Part shown: positions 52,937-61,961 of the stretch, in pieces | Numbering within the stretch: the stretch's first letter is position 1 | How the letters are laid out: each line of letters opens with the position of its first letter | From: Gracilimonas mengyeensis | GTDB lineage: Bacteria; Bacteroidota; Rhodothermia; Balneolales; Balneolaceae | DNA: 64,000 nucleotides | Reading direction: 5' to 3' | Assembly: GCF_900182705.1 (NCBI RefSeq) | Contig: NZ_FXTP01000002.1 | Span: forward strand, 434,001-498,000 | The notes under the pieces: generated by a model | The model's database searches: none | Seen by the model: the letters and a program-made list of their open reading frames with translations, nothing else | Told to the model about the DNA's origin: nothing | Translations under genes and position numbers: made by a program

Positions 52937-53307
52937 GGGTGAGTGGCTGAGTTGGTTAGAGGTTAAATCAGCTTTTAAATAACTTTAAAAAACGATTTTT
53001 GAGTTGTGGGTGATTTGACAAACACCAAAAAAATGTGCTATTTGAGCACAGAACGAAGGCACATATGCAATAGTTGGAGTCAGGTAGCTCCTAAAAAATT
53101 TAAGTTTAGCGAATTAGGGAATACAGCTTTTAAAATGTCATGGAATCAAAGGCAGACTCATTTTATAAGATGTTGACTGCATTTTAAAGGCGCTTAAATA
53201 TTTCCCGAGTCTATTAAATATGCACATTGCCCAGTTTTTTAAACAATTTTGAAGCTCCCGTGAACGAATAACTCACTCTCACTCACACATCATGGTAGCG
53301 CTCAAGG
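52937..53307 (+). ncRNA. Candidate structured noncoding RNA of unknown class
   Basis: About 350 nt (52937-53287) whose ends pair like a tRNA acceptor: GGGTGAG at 52937-52943 with CTCACTC at 53278-53284, followed by ACA. Next to it TGAGTT (52948-52953) pairs with AACTCA (53270-53275). The 5' part TGGCTGAGTTGGTTAGAGG looks like a tRNA D arm. Internal hairpins include GGTG...CACC, TGTGC-TATTTGA-GCACA and GGAG...CTCC. A strong terminator follows. It lacks the GATTCGAC and tag codons of tmRNA, the GAGGAAAGTCC core of RNase P RNA, and the length of 6S RNA. No protein frame is open across it. Confidence 0.5.
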
Positions 53308-53337
53308 GGCCAAAGCAATGATTGCTTTGGCCTTTTA
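53308..53337 (+). terminator. Rho-independent terminator after the candidate RNA
   Basis: GGCCAAAGCAAT (53308-53319) pairs with ATTGCTTTGGCC (53321-53332), followed by TTTT. The stem is perfect over 12 bp. As hisF ends 770 bases upstream and has no frame between, the hairpin most likely ends an untranslated transcript. Confidence 0.8.
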
Positions 53338-53340
53338 TTA

Positions 53341-53880
53341 TTTAAGGAAAATAGACAGATCTAAAGGGGGGGGACAGTAAACTGGTAGTGCTCTCTAAAA
53401 GTGAAGGCAAGTAAGCCAAGTATTCATTAAGAAAACATCAGTTCGATATAAAACTGGTCATTGCTGTAGATAGAGAGAACAAGCTTCTCCCCAAAAGTGG
53501 ACACGTTGGTAGCGTTGAACGAAGCTTGGGCACCCAATCCCCAATAGGCCACCTATTCGCCCAACCCTCGACAAACATTTATGACTCAATACGCTACAAG
53601 CCTCGGGTTCTTTATGGCTGACAAGCTACCCAGAATTGCACCCGCTTAGGCGGTTTTACCCTGGGCTATTCATATTGGACCCTTTCAGGGTCTTTCTAAC
53701 CAAATTTTGTTACCCAATTACCTGACCACTACAGCGATGAGTAGTCCATTTTTCGTCGTTCCTATATTGAACTCACGCTAAGAATGATTCAGCATATTAA
53801 ATTTTGGTTTAAAGATTGTATGGCTGAGATAAAATGGAGAACTTCACGCCCTTAAAATTATTGATAATAACATTTAGCCC
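53341..53880. other. Gene-free stretch with REP-like palindromes between the RNA candidate and hisE
   Basis: Contains a long G run at 53367-53373 and, near 53635-53700, a REP-like block (ACCCTGGGCTATTCATATTG then GGACCCTTTCAGGGTCT) of a kind common in Bacteroidota spacers. On the minus strand 53552-53427 a 41-codon frame ends in a plausible protein C-terminus, but it has no clear start or family. Confidence 0.5.
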
Positions 53881-54219
53881 ATGGCAGATATTAAAACCCT
53901 GACACAAAAGGACTACGATTTTTTAATTGAACTGGAAACCTTGCTTTATGAGCGTAAAGAGGAAATGCCCAAAGGTTCTTATACTACCAGTATGTATAAG
54001 AAAGGACTGGATAAGATTGCTCAGAAAGTAGGAGAGGAAGCAGTTGAAACCGTGATTGCTTCCAAAAATGAAAAGAATAAGGAAACGATTAACGAAGCTG
54101 CCGACTTAATCTTCCACCTGATGCTGTTGCTGGCAGAAAAAGAAATCCCCCTCCACAAAGTGATCAAGAAACTCCGTAAGCGACATAATAAAGGTAATCA
54201 CAAACACATCGGAGAATAG
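53881..54219 (+). CDS. hisE: Phosphoribosyl-ATP pyrophosphatase
   Basis: 112 residues, the all-alpha MazG-like HisE fold. Conserved blocks are KGLDKIAQKVGEEAVETVIA with the metal-binding Glu residues and NEAADLIFHLMLLL with the Asp. Many bacteria carry it as a HisI-HisE fusion; here it is separate. It hydrolyses phosphoribosyl-ATP in step two of histidine synthesis. Separated from hisF by the RNA candidate region. Confidence 0.92.
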   Translation: MADIKTLTQKDYDFLIELETLLYERKEEMPKGSYTTSMYKKGLDKIAQKVGEEAVETVIASKNEKNKETINEAADLIFHLMLLLAEKEIPLHKVIKKLRKRHNKGNHKHIGE

Positions 54220-54301
54220 AATATTTGTGAACGGTTAATAGTTATTAGTACGATACCCTTCCAACCGATTAATAAAAGTATAAATAACTATTAACCGCAT
54301 T

Positions 54302-54331
54302 TTAACAGCTCCCGCCTTCTTTGTATCTTTA
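54302..54331 (+). promoter_or_regulatory. Possible lepA promoter
   Basis: TTA (54302-54304), exactly 19 bases, then TATCTTTA (54324-54331), close to the Bacteroidota TTG-N19-TAnnTTTG promoter. It lies 33 bases before the lepA start. Confidence 0.35.
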
Positions 54332-54363
54332 TTTCTTAAAGTGAGACGCACCCAATATCCCCT

Positions 54364-56181
54364 ATGAACAACAATATTCGAAATTTTTGCATCATTGCCC
54401 ACATTGACCATGGCAAATCAACCCTGGCCGATCGTCTGCTGCAGCTTACCGGCGCTATTAGCGAGCGCGAAATGCAGGAACAGATTTTGGACGATATGGA
54501 CCTTGAAAGAGAGCGGGGTATCACGATTAAAAGTCATGCCATACGCATGGACTACAAGCGCCCCAATGGTGAGAAATATATTTTCAACCTGATTGATACT
54601 CCCGGCCACGTAGATTTTGCCTACGAGGTATCCCGTGCATTAAAGGCTTGTGAAGGGGCCCTATTGGTGGTTGATGCCGCTCAGGGCATCGAAGCTCAAA
54701 CGATCTCCAACCTCTATCAAGCTATCGACCAGAACCTGGAAATCATTCCGGTGCTCAATAAAATTGACCTGCCTGGGGCCGACCCTGAAGGCATTGGTCA
54801 GCAGATTGTAGACCTTATCGGTTGTGATTACGAAGAGATTTTACATGTATCCGGTAAAACAGGTGAGGGAGTAGATAAACTTCTGGAAGCCATTGTCGAA
54901 CGCGTTCCCGGCCCCAAACGGGAAGAAGACAACCCCTTGCGTGCGCTCATTTTCGATTCCATCTTTAACACGTACCGCGGTTCGGTAGCGTATGTTCGGG
55001 TGATGGAAGGCGTGCTCCGTAAGGGCGACCTGTTTAAGTTCATGGCCAATAAAAAGGAATACAACGCTGAGGAAATTGGCTACCTCAAGATGAAAAAAGA
55101 ACCCACGGATGAATTGCACGCCGGTGAAGTGGGCTATGTAATTGGCAGTGTAAAATCACTGCAGGATGTCCGTGTAGGTGATACCATTACCAAGGTAGAT
55201 AATCCAGCGGACAAGCCCATTCCGGGCTACCAGGAAGCCAAACCTATGGTATTTAGTGGACTCTTTCCCACCGATGCCGATGACTTTGAAGATTTGCGTG
55301 GCGCACTAGAGAAACTACAGTTGAACGATGCTTCCCTTACGTATGAACCAGAGACCTCCAAAGCCCTTGGGTTTGGATTTCGTGCTGGTTTCCTGGGGCT
55401 GCTGCATATGGAAATTGTTCAGGAACGCCTTGATCGTGAATTCGACATCGATATTATCACTACCGTGCCCAACGTGGAGTACGAGGTGGAAGTAGACCGG
55501 GACGGCAAAGATAACAAACGCATTGAGGTGGATAACCCGAGCCAGATGCCAGATCAGGGGGACATCGCGGCTATTTACGAGCCCTATATAAAAGCCAGTA
55601 TCATTTCCCCGGCTGACTACATTGGTCCCATCATGAAGTTATGCCAGGAACGGCGAGGTATTTACGTGAATCAGCATTTTATGCAAAATAATCGCGTGGA
55701 AATTACGTATGAACTGCCGATGGCCGAAGTGGTATTTGATTTCTATGACCGGTTGAAATCCGGAACGCGCGGATATGCTTCGCTGGATTATGAATTTATT
55801 GAATACCGTAAAGGTGATTTGGTACGTTTGGATATTTTACTGAACGGCGATCAGGTGGATGCTCTCTCAAGTATCACCCACCGGGACAAAGCCTATTATC
55901 TGGGCCGCAAAGTTTGTGCAAAATTAAAGGAACTTATTCCACAACAACAGTTTGAAGTAGCCGTACAGGCTGCCATCGGAAACCGGGTGATTGCCCGCGA
56001 TACCGTGCGCGCCATGCGTAAAGATGTAACCGCCAAATGTTACGGTGGTGATATCTCGCGAAAGCGCAAGCTGCTTGAGAAACAAAAGGAAGGAAAAAAA
56101 CGAATGAAACAGGTTGGTACGGTAGAAATACCACAGGAAGCATTCCTGGCCGTACTGTCTATGGACGAAGAGGACCGATAG
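54364..56181 (+). CDS. lepA: Elongation factor 4 (ribosome back-translocase)
   Basis: 605 residues, full length. G1 [10 protein letters not shown]2/G3 RERGITIKS and [12 protein letters not shown]4 NKIDLPGA, then EF-G-like domains II, III and V and the LepA-specific C-terminal domain ending in [20 protein letters not shown]. It binds the ribosome and assists stalled or misassembled complexes. Start chosen at [20 protein letters not shown], normal for the family. A gene for an exported protein and lepB follow directly. Confidence 0.96.
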   Translation: MNNNIRNFCIIAHIDHGKSTLADRLLQLTGAISEREMQEQILDDMDLERERGITIKSHAIRMDYKRPNGEKYIFNLIDTPGHVDFAYEVSRALKACEGALLVVDAAQGIEAQTISNLYQAIDQNLEIIPVLNKIDLPGADPEGIGQQIVDLIGCDYEEILHVSGKTGEGVDKLLEAIVERVPGPKREEDNPLRALIFDSIFNTYRGSVAYVRVMEGVLRKGDLFKFMANKKEYNAEEIGYLKMKKEPTDELHAGEVGYVIGSVKSLQDVRVGDTITKVDNPADKPIPGYQEAKPMVFSGLFPTDADDFEDLRGALEKLQLNDASLTYEPETSKALGFGFRAGFLGLLHMEIVQERLDREFDIDIITTVPNVEYEVEVDRDGKDNKRIEVDNPSQMPDQGDIAAIYEPYIKASIISPADYIGPIMKLCQERRGIYVNQHFMQNNRVEITYELPMAEVVFDFYDRLKSGTRGYASLDYEFIEYRKGDLVRLDILLNGDQVDALSSITHRDKAYYLGRKVCAKLKELIPQQQFEVAVQAAIGNRVIARDTVRAMRKDVTAKCYGGDISRKRKLLEKQKEGKKRMKQVGTVEIPQEAFLAVLSMDEEDR

Positions 56182-56184
56182 TTT

Positions 56185-56772
56185 ATGATGAAGAAAGTAG
56201 CATTCTTTTTTGTGTTTATGCTGATGCTTGCCCAAACCACATCGGTGCAGGCACAGTTTGAAGAACCGGAAATAAAAAAAGTTAGCAATGAAGAGCGCGC
56301 TGAATTTCAGCAACGTTTCTCAGATATCAAATGGACGGGACAAGGCTTTCGATACAACGAGCTGGACCGTATGCCATCCATCGAAATACGAGCGGTTTTA
56401 CAAGGCGCTTACGGTGACCCCACTCAGACCGTAGAAGATATCATCAAAAAAGATGGCTATCTCCGGGACGGAAAATCCATACAGTTTGAATACTGGTTTA
56501 TCGTAGATGGAGAAATTCCGATGATGATCCTTGACCTCGAAGGCCCCTTCGAAAACGGCCTGGTTTATGTGGGGGCCAGTCGCTACGTGGATATGATGCC
56601 GGCTGTAAAGCGCACCCTTACCAAAGAGCTTCGAAATGCATCCCCAAAAGAATACGCCGATTACTTCTTCTCTCCGGAAAGAGATCAGTGGTACAAAGTG
56701 TCGTATCAGGCTGGTGAATACAAGAAGGAAGAAATTGACCAACCGGATCATATCAAAAAATTAATTAACTAA
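56185..56772 (+). CDS. Exported protein of unknown function between lepA and lepB
   Basis: 195 residues. A signal peptide of about 24 residues ends in VQAQF. The mature part has no recognised domain. It starts three bases after the lepA stop and ends 11 bases before lepB, so it is co-transcribed with both. The sequence is rich in charged residues, with segments such as KWTGQGFRYNELDRMPSIEI and QFEYWFIVDGEIPMMILDLE. As the gene between a translation factor and signal peptidase, it might concern secretion, but nothing in it proves this. Confidence 0.75.
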   Translation: MMKKVAFFFVFMLMLAQTTSVQAQFEEPEIKKVSNEERAEFQQRFSDIKWTGQGFRYNELDRMPSIEIRAVLQGAYGDPTQTVEDIIKKDGYLRDGKSIQFEYWFIVDGEIPMMILDLEGPFENGLVYVGASRYVDMMPAVKRTLTKELRNASPKEYADYFFSPERDQWYKVSYQAGEYKKEEIDQPDHIKKLIN

Positions 56773-56783
56773 TACTGCAGATA

Positions 56784-57887
56784 TTGGAAGAGCAAAACAA
56801 CAACGAGAGCCAGGAAAAGAGCTCCTATTGGCAAAAAAAGAAGGCAAAAAAGGCGGAAGAAAATAAGAAAGCAAAATCCTGGCTGAGGGAATGGATTGAT
56901 GCCATTGTGTTTGCTTTTATAGCGGCGGCAATTTTACGTGCATTTCTGTTTGGGTCATATAAAATTCCGACTCCTTCGATGGAAAAAACATTGCTTACCG
57001 GGGATTTACTTATTGTATCCAATGTCACTTATGGTGCCCGGACCCCAATGGGCCTCTGCGTACCTTTCTTCCAGGGATGGTGTGTGCCCGGGGTAACATT
57101 ACCTTATACACGCTTACCTGGTTTCAGAGATATTGAACGCAATGATATTTTTGTATTCAACGTGCCATGGGAAGTGAAGCCCATCAACCAAAAAACCAAT
57201 TATATAAAACGGGCGGTCGCGGTTCCCGGCGATACTATTTCTATTGAGGATAAATACCTGTACATCAACGGAGAGCGGGAAGAGTCGCACGAAGGTGTGC
57301 AGCGTTTTTACGTGGTTAAGATGGCGGATCGTGTACGGTTGAGTAATGCCAAAATGGAATCGGTGGGCGGCGAACTTATTGGCTACATAAACCAAAGTAC
57401 CTATGTAGTGAATTTGACCGAAGATGTGGCTGAAACGGTAGGCAACTGGGCCGAGGTAGACACCATGTATCTTAACGTGACACCCGAAAACCAGGTGGAT
57501 CGCAATTATACCCAAAGTGAAGGCTCATTTTCCATGGCATTCAGTAATCCTGATCATATGCGAGAAATCGTGGTACCTTTTAAAGGACAGGAAATCACCC
57601 TCACCGATGACAACTGGTACATCTACAAGGATGTGATTGAGCGCTACGAACGCAATGAACTTCGCCGTGAAGGGGATACCATTTATATCAATGGGGAACA
57701 GACCAACACGTACACCATTCAACAAGACTACTATTTTGGGATGGGAGACAACCGCGATAACAGTATGGATTCCCGTTTCTGGGGCTTTGTTCCCAAAAAC
57801 CACGTGATAGGAAAAGCCTCTATAGTTTGGTTCTCTACCGACAATTTTGTGCCTCGCTTCGAGCGTATATTTACCCTTATTGAATAA
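56784..57887 (+). CDS. lepB: Signal peptidase I
   Basis: 367 residues starting at TTG; no in-frame ATG exists before the active site. A lysine-rich N-terminus (residues 15-30) leads into one membrane anchor (WIDAIVFAFIAAAILRAFLF). The catalytic Ser is in IPTPSMEKTL and the general-base Lys in NYIKRAVAVPGD. The C-terminal box is GMGDNRDNSMDSRFWGFV. Roughly 150 residues between these boxes form a large insertion typical of Bacteroidota signal peptidases. It cleaves Sec and Tat signal peptides outside the membrane. Confidence 0.92.
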   Translation: MEEQNNNESQEKSSYWQKKKAKKAEENKKAKSWLREWIDAIVFAFIAAAILRAFLFGSYKIPTPSMEKTLLTGDLLIVSNVTYGARTPMGLCVPFFQGWCVPGVTLPYTRLPGFRDIERNDIFVFNVPWEVKPINQKTNYIKRAVAVPGDTISIEDKYLYINGEREESHEGVQRFYVVKMADRVRLSNAKMESVGGELIGYINQSTYVVNLTEDVAETVGNWAEVDTMYLNVTPENQVDRNYTQSEGSFSMAFSNPDHMREIVVPFKGQEITLTDDNWYIYKDVIERYERNELRREGDTIYINGEQTNTYTIQQDYYFGMGDNRDNSMDSRFWGFVPKNHVIGKASIVWFSTDNFVPRFERIFTLIE

Positions 57888-58049
57888 CTTCAGGATAGAT
57901 TTCAGACAGGTATAACCCTATGATTTAGTTTTGGATTTTCATAAGACTGAGAAATCATCCAAAACAAAAAATAATTAGCTGTAAGATGGAACATTAACAG
58001 CAGTTAACTTATTTTATTTATAGAGTTATTCACTAAAAAAGGAGTCTCT

Positions 58050-59030
58050 ATGAATGTTGAGCGAGTGTTAATACCTACCGACCTGTCTGATGAAGCAAAC
58101 GCCGCACTTGAATCGGCCGATTTATTCATCGAAAACTTCGATTGTACGGTTGACCTGATGCACGTCATCCCTTTGTCGAAATATCTGGGAGATAGTTTTG
58201 ACAAGCTCGGGATTCCTTTAAGTATTGATAAAGATGTGTATCCCAAATTGATAGAAAACCAGCGTAAAGAGCTGAGTGCTTTCGCCAATAAACACATCAA
58301 GAAAAAAGAAAAACGCGGCGAGTATATCGTTACGATTGACCGCAAGCCTTCCGATTCTATCCTCAGCCAAATAGAAAAAGGAAAGTATGACTTGGTGATG
58401 ATGAGTGCCAAAGGCGGGCATTATTCCGACTTTTTCCACGGCAGTGCCACCGATAAGATCATCCGCCGTTCCAAAACACCCGTACTTACCTTATCCAAGA
58501 AAATGAAGGCGGAGAAAGTTAATAAGATCCTGGTGCCTTGTGATTTTTCCGATCATTCCCTGGCTGCCATCCCCATGGCTTTTGATATTGCCAGAAAATT
58601 TGGTGCTTCTCTGGAAATTCTAAATGTGATAGAGCTGTATGCCGCCGATGTGCACGGGATCGAGCCTGTAAGTATAGGTGTGGATAATTCAGCTGTATAT
58701 GGCGGACTTAAAAGTCGTTTGAAGAAATTCTTTGGCAAGTATGAGGATCACGACTTTAGCATTGAAGATGGTGAAGGTGAATTCGAAGATGTACTGGTTC
58801 ACAAAGAAAACGGGACAACTTCTTCGGTGAATTTCAAAACCGTGATTCTGAAATCTGTTGCTGCTCATCATGAAATTATTGATTACGCCAACGACAATGC
58901 CGATTTGGTAGTGATGAGCACCCATGGACGAACGGGTTTATCACGTATGTTGCTGGGTTCTACTACAGAGCAAGTGATACAGCACCTCGAGAAACCTCAA
59001 ATCACTATTAAACCCGAGTTGAAGAAGTAA
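58050..59030 (+). CDS. Tandem-domain universal stress protein
   Basis: 326 residues made of two UspA domains (about 1-150 and 155-326). Domain 2 ends with STHGRTGLSRMLLGSTTEQVIQ, close to the ATP-binding motif of ATP-type Usp proteins. Domain 1 has MSAKGGHYSDFFHGSATDKII, near-canonical. Cytoplasmic. It is a paralogue of the next gene (for example NVERVLIPTDLSDEANAALE against KTKHILVPTDFSDASIEGLK), with a 178-base gap, so it arose by duplication. Confidence 0.9.
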   Translation: MNVERVLIPTDLSDEANAALESADLFIENFDCTVDLMHVIPLSKYLGDSFDKLGIPLSIDKDVYPKLIENQRKELSAFANKHIKKKEKRGEYIVTIDRKPSDSILSQIEKGKYDLVMMSAKGGHYSDFFHGSATDKIIRRSKTPVLTLSKKMKAEKVNKILVPCDFSDHSLAAIPMAFDIARKFGASLEILNVIELYAADVHGIEPVSIGVDNSAVYGGLKSRLKKFFGKYEDHDFSIEDGEGEFEDVLVHKENGTTSSVNFKTVILKSVAAHHEIIDYANDNADLVVMSTHGRTGLSRMLLGSTTEQVIQHLEKPQITIKPELKK

Positions 59031-59208
59031 GAGATCCGGGTTTTAGTGGATTCTGATAGATCATTACGGCAGTGTTTGCTGCTGAAGTGGAAGGTTGTAT
59101 CTTCTGTAATTCAAAGTAAAGCAGTAGGTTACAGGGGTTATATTCTTCACGTAAAATTCACAGAATTTTCACAAATTATAGTAACAACTAATTACAGAGG
59201 AGGTTGTT

Positions 59209-60204
59209 ATGAAAACCAAGCACATCTTAGTTCCTACCGATTTTTCTGATGCGTCCATTGAGGGGTTAAAAATGGCGGCACATTTCGTTGAGTTGTATGA
59301 CAGTTGCGTGGATTTGATGCATGTGATTCCACTCATGAGTTATTACGATGAAAGCATGGAGCACTTGGGCGTTCCTTTTGATATGGAAAACGATTTGTAT
59401 CCAAAAGTTTTGAAAAGTGCCAATGAGAAGCTTCATGAAATCGCGGCCAGGCATCTGCCTAAAGAGCACTGTGGCAAGCTGGTTAATAAAGTAGGCCGTA
59501 AAACCTCCCGGGTAATCACAGATGAGGCCAACAGGGGACATTACGACCTTATCATAATGAGTAATAAGGGCAGTCATCAAACCAAAGATGTACGTAGCGG
59601 TGTTACTGAGCAAGTGATTCGGTATTCGGAAATTCCGGTATTAAGTATCAATACTGCTTTTCATGAAAAAGAGATCAATAATATCCTGGTTCCTGTAGAT
59701 GGTTCGGATGAATCAGCAGCCCCGTTGGTTCAGGCTTATGACCTGGCTAAAACCTTTAGTGCCGATCTCACGCTGATGCATATCATTGAGCCCTACACGC
59801 TGGGCATGGAAGTGTTGCCAATGGTAGTGGAGGATGACGATACAGTCTATGAGTCTTTGATCACAAGCATCAGCACCTATTTCGATGAGCATCCCAAACT
59901 GGGATTCCATATCAAACGAGGTAAAGAAGCTTACACGGATCAGTTGGTTCATGAAAAAGACGGAATGGTGGAAGCCGTAACGCTTAAAAGCGAGGTTAAA
60001 AAAGGCTTCTCAGCCCACACCGAAATTGTGGATTATGCCGAAGAACATGCCGATCTGGTAGTAATGAGTACCCATGGACGAACAGGTATCGCACGGGTTC
60101 TGTTGGGCTCAACTACGGGTATTGTAGCTCAACACCTGAAAAAACCACTGCTTACTATGCGCCCAAACGTGAAGTTTACCGAAGAAGCTCCAACATCTGA
60201 TTAG
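59209..60204 (+). CDS. Tandem-domain universal stress protein, paralogue of the preceding gene
   Basis: 331 residues, two UspA domains. An AGAGGAGG ribosome site precedes the ATG. Domain 2 has STHGRTGIARVLLGSTTG, an intact ATP loop; domain 1 has SNKGSHQTKDVRSGVTEQVI, in which the final Gly-Ser is replaced by Gly-Val, so only domain 2 may bind ATP. The 59031-59208 gap contains no gene. Probably acts in stress or stationary-phase survival, as for the family. Confidence 0.9.
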   Translation: MKTKHILVPTDFSDASIEGLKMAAHFVELYDSCVDLMHVIPLMSYYDESMEHLGVPFDMENDLYPKVLKSANEKLHEIAARHLPKEHCGKLVNKVGRKTSRVITDEANRGHYDLIIMSNKGSHQTKDVRSGVTEQVIRYSEIPVLSINTAFHEKEINNILVPVDGSDESAAPLVQAYDLAKTFSADLTLMHIIEPYTLGMEVLPMVVEDDDTVYESLITSISTYFDEHPKLGFHIKRGKEAYTDQLVHEKDGMVEAVTLKSEVKKGFSAHTEIVDYAEEHADLVVMSTHGRTGIARVLLGSTTGIVAQHLKKPLLTMRPNVKFTEEAPTSD

Positions 60205-60445
60205 CAGCTCCCAATCATTATCAGAGAAAGCCTTATCTGATTATATCCATATTGATTGGATACCAATAGAATCCACTATCGAAAGACTGCTTTTAAGAGT
60301 AGGTAAGCTTAGTGTATCTATTGATTGAATGGATTTATAAAAAATGTTTTCAAATAGTTTCTAAACCTTGTAACTTTGCCTCCCTTTTAGAACAACCGAA
60401 CATTCAAAGTTCAATATTCGATGTTCAGTGTTCAATATTCTAAGA

Positions 60446-60519
60446 GGACCCGTAGCTCAGTTGGTTAGAGCAGTCGACTCATAATCGATTGGTCGCAGGT
60501 TCAAGTCCTGCCGGGTCCA
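60446..60519 (+). tRNA. tRNA with CAT anticodon (elongator Met, or Ile2 with lysidine)
   Basis: Full cloverleaf in 74 nt: acceptor GGACCCG/CGGGTCC, D arm GCTC-AGTTGGTTA-GAGC, anticodon arm GTCGA-CTCATAA-TCGAT (anticodon at 60480-60482), variable loop TGGTC, T arm GCAGG-TTCAAGT-CCTGC, discriminator A. CCA is not fully encoded. The first acceptor pair is G-C, which excludes initiator tRNA. Met and Ile2 cannot be told apart by eye. Confidence 0.93.
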
Positions 60520-60522
60520 CAG

Positions 60523-60560
60523 AAAGCCCAGTTAAGTCATTGATTTAACTGGGCTTTTTT
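60523..60560 (+). terminator. Rho-independent terminator after the tRNA
   Basis: AAAGCCCAGTTAA (60523-60535) pairs with TTAACTGGGCTTT (60545-60557) and is followed by a T run. It ends the tRNA transcript. Confidence 0.85.
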
Positions 60561-61088
60561 ATTTGTGGTACAAACATAGGTCCAAACAAAATGCAGCCCT
60601 GTTTTGTTAAAAGTTTTTTAGGGCGGGCAGGTTTTGTGCGTTAGTTAGCCGTTTAAGCGGAATATTTCTGTAAGCTCACCTTTCAATAAAAGACAAAAAC
60701 AGTGCTCTGCTGATAATAGTCGCAGGACATTTAATCATTCTTTCCCGGCCCTGACTGTTTGTGCCATTATGAGCCGATTTGCCCATTTCTGAAAGCAGTT
60801 GATTAGTGATAACAGATAAAATCTCCCTGAAGGATTGCTACCAGTAAGCACCCTTTATTTTTCTCAATCTGACAATGAATTATTCAGAACGGCCTCAAAC
60901 GAATCCTTTGAGACAGACTGGGTTGATTGAACTTAATCAGGTGAGTAAAACTAATATGATAAAATGAGGGTGACACAATCTGTCACGCATTAGGCCTACA
61001 TTTATAAACAGATTGAAGGAGTAATTCTATTATCGTGAGATATAATCAGCTTTTGAAATGCTTAAGAGTTAAATATGAATAAGTATTT
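60561..61088. other. Gene-free stretch downstream of the tRNA
   Basis: About 530 bases. Right after the terminator comes GGTACAAAC-ATA-GGTCCAAAC, a direct repeat with one mismatch, which is a possible integrase arm site, but no integrase gene is in the window. A weak AT-rich promoter region precedes the next gene. No frame of useful length is supported. Confidence 0.45.
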
Positions 61089-61961
61089 ATGCTTAGGAAG
61101 TATCTACCGATAATAGGACTAATTGCTAAAAAACATATAGTGCATCAAATGACATTAAAAGCCTATCTACACAAAAATCTTGATGAGATAAAAAACTATG
61201 AACAACATGGATTTTCCTGGGGCAAATATGAGCGGGATGAATTACTCGAGATAGAGGATTTTAGGCAATTACTCACGTCTTTAGGCCCAAATAGAAAACT
61301 TAATCGGGATGATGTTATTAGTGCATTTCGAGATCAAGATCTGTACAGAGGCTTTGTATTAACCATGATGTGGGGCGGCATTAATGCCACCAGACCTTCT
61401 GTAAAAGGAGACACTACTACTACCCATTTTTATAAGGCTCTCAGTGTGGGAAAGGTAGAAATCACCAAAATTATTGAGGGAGTACGAAAGGATATTCTTT
61501 CCAACCGCTTAGGTGAAGCGTATCACGCTATGGCAAGTAGTGAAAGACATATACCTGGAGTTGGAGAGTCCTACTTCACCAAGTTATTCTATTTCTTGGG
61601 AGAAGCTGAAAATGTTTCTCCCCTGCCTCTCATATTTGATAAATGGACAAAATTGATTCACGCTAACCTTTTAGTGGAAGAAGATGGGATTGAGGAGCTA
61701 CGAACATTTTATTCTGATTCCGTCATCAAAAAGAAATTTTTAGCCGATAAGGTTGGTCTTGCATATACAAGGTCCAACTTAAGAGAAGAAGCTTACATTG
61801 ATTATGTGAACAGAATGAATCAATTGGCCTCTGACTTAAATATACATACAGGAAAACTGGAAGGGTACTTATTTGGGTTTCCTCTTCGAGGAGAACTAAG
61901 TAAAACAGAAGCAAACCCACGAGTGTGGGTTCATAATCATTTAAAAAAATCTTTACTATGA
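61089..61961 (+). CDS. Protein with 8-oxoguanine DNA glycosylase (OGG)-like fold
   Basis: 290 residues; an alternative start at 61149 gives 270. The centre of the protein, ERHIPGVGESYFTKLFYFLG followed by LPLIFDKWTKLIHANLL, resembles the PGxGxSFxTKxLYF and LILDxWT pattern of OGG-fold proteins found in accessory and defence regions. This is a motif-level judgement. If true, it may recognise modified DNA bases. AT-rich and unlike its upstream neighbours. It overlaps the next gene by four bases (ATGA), suggesting co-translation. Confidence 0.5.
   Translation: MLRKYLPIIGLIAKKHIVHQMTLKAYLHKNLDEIKNYEQHGFSWGKYERDELLEIEDFRQLLTSLGPNRKLNRDDVISAFRDQDLYRGFVLTMMWGGINATRPSVKGDTTTTHFYKALSVGKVEITKIIEGVRKDILSNRLGEAYHAMASSERHIPGVGESYFTKLFYFLGEAENVSPLPLIFDKWTKLIHANLLVEEDGIEELRTFYSDSVIKKKFLADKVGLAYTRSNLREEAYIDYVNRMNQLASDLNIHTGKLEGYLFGFPLRGELSKTEANPRVWVHNHLKKSLL

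Noticed and set aside
52937-52990. Plain tRNA gene at the D-arm-like sequence
   Set aside because: No T arm with TTCRA and no paired anticodon arm follow at normal distance; the partner strand is about 330 bases away.
52937-53307. tmRNA, RNase P RNA or 6S RNA as identity of the candidate RNA
   Set aside because: tmRNA lacks its GATTCGAC block and tag frame, RNase P lacks the GAGGAAAGTCC core, and 6S RNA is about half as long.
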